Shown here in pieces: positions 40,606-42,698 of a DNA stretch of 42,698 nucleotides. A model generated the notes under the pieces. That model made no database searches and had not been told where the DNA came from. It saw nothing but the letters and a program-made list of their open reading frames with translations. Origin of the DNA: Clostridia bacterium (lineage in GTDB: Bacteria > Bacillota > Clostridia > UMGS1883); NCBI GenBank assembly GCA_017414645.1, contig JAFQLL010000027.1:1-42698 (forward strand), written 5' to 3'. The position numbers and the translations under genes are program-made. The stretch's first letter is position 1, and the number at the start of each line of letters is the position of its first letter.

Positions 40606-41361
40606 TTATTTTTTTGCAATTACAATGGGTTGGTAAAAGCCCGTTTCTTCAGGGAATTTCCATGCTACGCTGCTAAAGCCGTTTAAAGTAAGGAGCGTAG
40701 TCAGCTCTTCTCTCTTTAATGCCCTGTATTCACATTCAAATTTACTTGTTATCAGCGTTTCTTCATCTTCAATAATGTACTGGGTAAGCTTGTAGCTTTC
40801 TTCCTTCCAGTCCCATGTCTGGAATGCTACCCTCTGCCCTTTTTGTGTTTTATGTATGTAGGGCGGCGAATAGGTTGGTTTATCCATAAGTAAAGCATCG
40901 TAATCTCTTATGCTGGCAACAAACATTCCACCCTTTGCCACCATATTTGCAATGCTCTTAACCGCCATTTCCATATCACTTTTTGTGAGCATGTGCGGCA
41001 GAGCGTTATCCATGGCGATAACAATGTCAAACGATTGCGAAAAGGTTTTCTCAAGTATGCGGAAATCTGCCTTTTTAAAAGAAATTTCCACATTGTTTTT
41101 ATCTGCACGTTTCCTTGCTTCTTTAAGCTCTTCCTCACTTATGTCAGAGGCGGTTACACTGTAGCCTATAGCGGCAAGCCCAATTGCCTGTGTTCCAATA
41201 CCGCAGGCACAGTCAAGAACCTTATGGCACTTACCGTAACCATTAGCTTTAAAGAGCTTTTCTAAAACTAAAGCCTGTTCTTTTGTTGCAGCTTCCCAAT
41301 CGCTAAAAAGCTTATCGTATTGTGTTGCTAAATTATCATAAAAGGTTTGTACAATATCCAT
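40606..41361 (-). CDS. SAM-dependent class I methyltransferase
   Basis: 251 residues from the ATG at 41361. Motif I is V-L-D-C-A-C-G-I-G-T-Q near residue 50, motif II T-A-S-D-I-S, and the post-motif A-M-D-N-A-L-P-H is characteristic of the Methyltransf_25/GNMT-like group that often methylates small molecules. The start is not certain: GGAG lies 11 bases upstream, and ATG 41385 gives 8 more residues. The substrate is unknown. The serine hydrolase gene begins 14 bases after the stop, so the two are co-expressed; a shared metabolite is possible but not shown. Confidence 0.85.
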   Translation of the reverse strand: MDIVQTFYDNLATQYDKLFSDWEAATKEQALVLEKLFKANGYGKCHKVLDCACGIGTQAIGLAAIGYSVTASDISEEELKEARKRADKNNVEISFKKADFRILEKTFSQSFDIVIAMDNALPHMLTKSDMEMAVKSIANMVAKGGMFVASIRDYDALLMDKPTYSPPYIHKTQKGQRVAFQTWDWKEESYKLTQYIIEDEETLITSKFECEYRALKREELTTLLTLNGFSSVAWKFPEETGFYQPIVIAKK

Positions 41362-41427
41362 TGTGACACACTCTCCTAAATACATTCCTGCCCCGACAGT
41401 ATAAATCGACAAATTAATCTTTTAAAT

Positions 41428-41456
41428 TTTATAAACTTGACACGAGTGATTTTCAA
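41428..41456 (-). promoter_or_regulatory. Candidate promoter of the methyltransferase operon
   Basis: TTGAAA (41451-41456) and TATAAA (41428-41433) with a 17-base spacer; the -35 box overlaps the end of the DUF4279 gene. Confidence 0.5.
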
Positions 41457-41869
41457 TCCATTATATACAAATCAATATCTATGTTTGTTCTTGTTTCATG
41501 ACAAAAATCAATTACATCTAAACTTGGCGACAAACACGGATGACTATTGTATGAATATATCTCAGGAACAACTTCTAAATAATATTCCACATCATATTTT
41601 TCCCTAATTTTCTTCAAAATGTCTATTTTAGGAATAAGGTCAGCAATCGTTTTTAACATTTGATTTTCAGTTAAAATATCATATTCCTCGCATTTGCCAT
41701 AATCCCAACAAGCAAAACCATACTGGGGTCCATTTGTTCGTTTATCAGTGGATTTCCATGATTTATAAGGATTTAATTCTAACATTGAAGTAACCATATC
41801 CGGGTCAAAATCTCCTCGAATAGAAAAATATGTATAACATTTGTCGTTTCTTTTTCTTTTAAACAACAT
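41453..41869 (-). CDS. DUF4279-like protein
   Basis: A 138-residue cytoplasmic protein. The pattern C-Y-T-Y-F-S-I-R-G-D-F-D-P-D-M-V-T followed by L-x-L-N-P-Y-K-S and a W-containing strand (F-A-C-W-D-Y-G) matches DUF4279, an alpha/beta domain found as a single protein and in some immunity-type loci. No catalytic residues are known for it. The start is uncertain: ATG 41869 has AGAGGG 3 bases upstream, and GTG 41887 is the alternative. The composition is more A+T-rich than the neighbouring genes, which may point to accessory DNA. It lies 58 bases downstream of the small membrane protein gene on the same strand. Confidence 0.7.
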   Translation of the reverse strand: MLFKRKRNDKCYTYFSIRGDFDPDMVTSMLELNPYKSWKSTDKRTNGPQYGFACWDYGKCEEYDILTENQMLKTIADLIPKIDILKKIREKYDVEYYLEVVPEIYSYNSHPCLSPSLDVIDFCHETRTNIDIDLYIMD

Positions 41870-41927
41870 CTTCCCTCTTTTCTGCACTATTTGACATAAT
41901 TCGACTTTTGTCAGGACAGAGTAAAAA

Positions 41928-42329
41928 CTATTCAGTTTTTACTGCACGGCTGATTTCAATCAATTGCAATACAAGCAGAAAAACATGCACTATAAGTGCA
42001 ACTATTGAAACAACCTCGCCAAGATTACACATAAAACTATTTTCAATCAGTCCAAAAAACATATGACCGGACACTTCGTCTGCATCGGGATAAAAAACAT
42101 TGCTCAATACATACGTTAAAGAAAACAATATATTATACAATCTTATCCTTTTATGCTCCGAATACTTGCTTGCTGTTATACCAATTATAAGCACAAGTAC
42201 GGCGTGTACAAAAGGTATTAACGTTATTAAACCTAGAAGTCTGACAAAGCCAAAATTTAAAGCATAGGATATTGCAACTATAATTATAGAAAGCAATGCT
42301 AATAACATCAGATTATTTTTCTTTTTCAT
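41928..42329 (-). CDS. Four-span membrane protein, function unknown
   Basis: 133 residues with four hydrophobic segments (about 7-25, 30-52, 66-80 and 104-125) and a basic N-terminus (K-K-K-N-N). The start follows AGGAG with an 8-base gap. A TATACT box (42377-42382) with a weak TTTACG -35 (42400-42405) lies upstream. I recognise no family. It is A+T-rich like the DUF4279 gene that follows and lies directly downstream of the rRNA operon. Confidence 0.7.
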   Translation of the reverse strand: MKKKNNLMLLALLSIIIVAISYALNFGFVRLLGLITLIPFVHAVLVLIIGITASKYSEHKRIRLYNILFSLTYVLSNVFYPDADEVSGHMFFGLIENSFMCNLGEVVSIVALIVHVFLLVLQLIEISRAVKTE

Positions 42330-42376
42330 TTCCCATGCTCCTTTCAGAAATTTTTCAAATTTCCTTGGATAATTTC

Positions 42377-42405
42377 AGTATAACACAGCTAATTCACTTC
42401 GTAAA
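42377..42405 (-). promoter_or_regulatory. Candidate promoter of the four-span membrane protein gene
   Basis: TTTACG (42400-42405) and TATACT (42377-42382), spacer 17; the -35 box is weak. Confidence 0.4.
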
Positions 42406-42430
42406 GAACATTTCATGCCAACAAATGCAC

Positions 42431-42461
42431 ATAAAAAAAGGATTTGCCTATGCAAAGCCTT
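42431..42461 (-). terminator. Second terminator downstream of the rRNA operon
   Basis: AAGGCTTTGC pairs with GCAAATCCTT (one mismatch), then TTTTTT on the minus strand. It would back up the terminator next to the 5S gene. Confidence 0.6.
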
Positions 42462-42475
42462 AACCTATAACGCTC

Positions 42476-42548
42476 TTGTAGGGACCGACCTCCCGGGCGG
42501 TCCGCACAACATAAACAAACGGACAGTCGAGGACGCCTGTCCCTACAA
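42476..42548. repeat. 73-base interspersed repeat with 10-bp inverted ends
   Basis: TTGTAGGGAC at one end is exactly mirrored by GTCCCTACAA at the other. The interior is G+C-rich and has further partial complementarity (CGGTCCG, CGGACAG). This is the shape of a small palindromic dispersed element; it lies between the two terminators after the rRNA operon. Confidence 0.65.
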
Positions 42549-42580
42549 TTAAATTCACTTTTACCTATTCCCTCAACGAA

Positions 42581-42608
42581 AAAAGGACATCCTTCTGGAT
42601 GTCCTTTT
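42581..42608 (-). terminator. Terminator of the rRNA operon
   Basis: A perfect 12-bp stem AAAAGGACATCC/GGATGTCCTTTT around a 4-base loop, with a T-tract on the minus strand, 7 bases past the 5S rRNA end. Confidence 0.9.
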
Positions 42609-42614
42609 CTTTGT

Positions 42615-42698
42615 TCCGGCAGCGACCAACTTTCCCGGGCAGCTTCCCGCCAAGTATCATAGGCACTACAGAGCTTAACTTCCGTGTTCGGGATGGGA
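42615..42698 (-). rRNA. rrf: 5S ribosomal RNA (5' end beyond window)
   Basis: The minus strand reads TCCCATCCCGAACACGG, GAAGTTAAGC and, near the end, GTTGGTCGCTGCCGG, which are conserved 5S loop and 3' sequences. About 84 of roughly 117 bases are inside the window. It should be the last gene of a 16S-23S-5S operon entering from the right. The exact 3' end is uncertain by a few bases. Confidence 0.95.

Noticed and set aside
42476-42548. CRISPR repeat or tRNA-like structure next to the rRNA operon
   Set aside because: There is only one copy with inverted ends and no spacers; no cloverleaf or conserved tRNA loop sequence could be drawn here or elsewhere in the intergenic regions.

Overview
The window looks like a chromosomal segment of a Gram-positive anaerobe of the Bacillota, most likely a gut or rumen Clostridia member. 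The evidence is: strong AGGAGG-type ribosome binding sites, housekeeping-type promoters (TTGACA/TATAAT, mostly with 17-base spacers), hairpin terminators with T-tracts, short Gram-positive signal peptides, copper-amine-oxidase-type 'stalk' domains, rubrerythrin and DUF1846. I do not name a species. Code 11 fits throughout, and TGA is used as a stop. The only RNA gene seen is the 3' part of a 5S rRNA at the right edge, so an rRNA operon enters the window from the right on the minus strand.

Layout. (1) 1-5426, minus: two large secreted proteins, a partial one with tandem carbohydrate-binding modules and a GH16 endo-glycanase with several binding modules. (2) 5560-14222, minus: glycoside hydrolases without signal peptides (GH2, GH35, GH78) interleaved with two methionine-pathway genes, metF and metY. 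(3) 14349-18494, plus: a 1381-residue secreted protein with a BNR_4-type propeller, divergent from the GH78-GH35 operon. (4) 18549-19835: an AspT/YidE-type transporter. (5) 20016-26172, minus: a three-gene operon in which one long secreted protein (HtrA-like protease, PDZ, stalk domain and tail) is followed by two shorter genes that encode the same protein cut in two. (6) 26291-29533: an SLC13-type permease, a ZIP metal transporter, rubrerythrin and MntP. (7) 29568-32800: a small membrane protein, a secreted stalk/NPCBM-like protein with a divergent HTH regulator, and a DUF1846 protein. (8) 32990-38223: an NSS symporter, a CopA-type ATPase and a YeiH-family transporter. (9) 38319-42329: a GNAT acetyltransferase, a DEDDh exonuclease, a beta-lactamase-fold hydrolase, a methyltransferase, a DUF4279 protein and a small membrane protein. 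(10) 42438-42698: repeats, terminators and 5S rRNA.

How it may work together. The GH16 protein, the propeller protein and the binding-module protein would act outside the cell on a branched polysaccharide. The cytoplasmic GH78 (rhamnosidase family), GH35 and GH2 (beta-galactosidase-type families) would finish imported oligosaccharides. A galactose- and rhamnose-containing plant glycan (arabinogalactan or rhamnogalacturonan type) is the best inference; no sugar transporter or dedicated regulator is present in the window. The protease operon and the metal/oxidative-stress genes look like separate envelope-quality-control and metal-homeostasis functions.

The observations I consider most worth a second look are the fused/split protease paralogues (20016-26172), a 31-bp palindrome that forms the same promoter on both strands (38251-38281), the divergent glycan locus with a palindrome between its promoters (14240-14323), two promoters that should place the mRNA 5' end directly at a GGTGAT ribosome binding site (14222, 27424), and the hairpin-rich block upstream of the GH2 gene (8154-8529).
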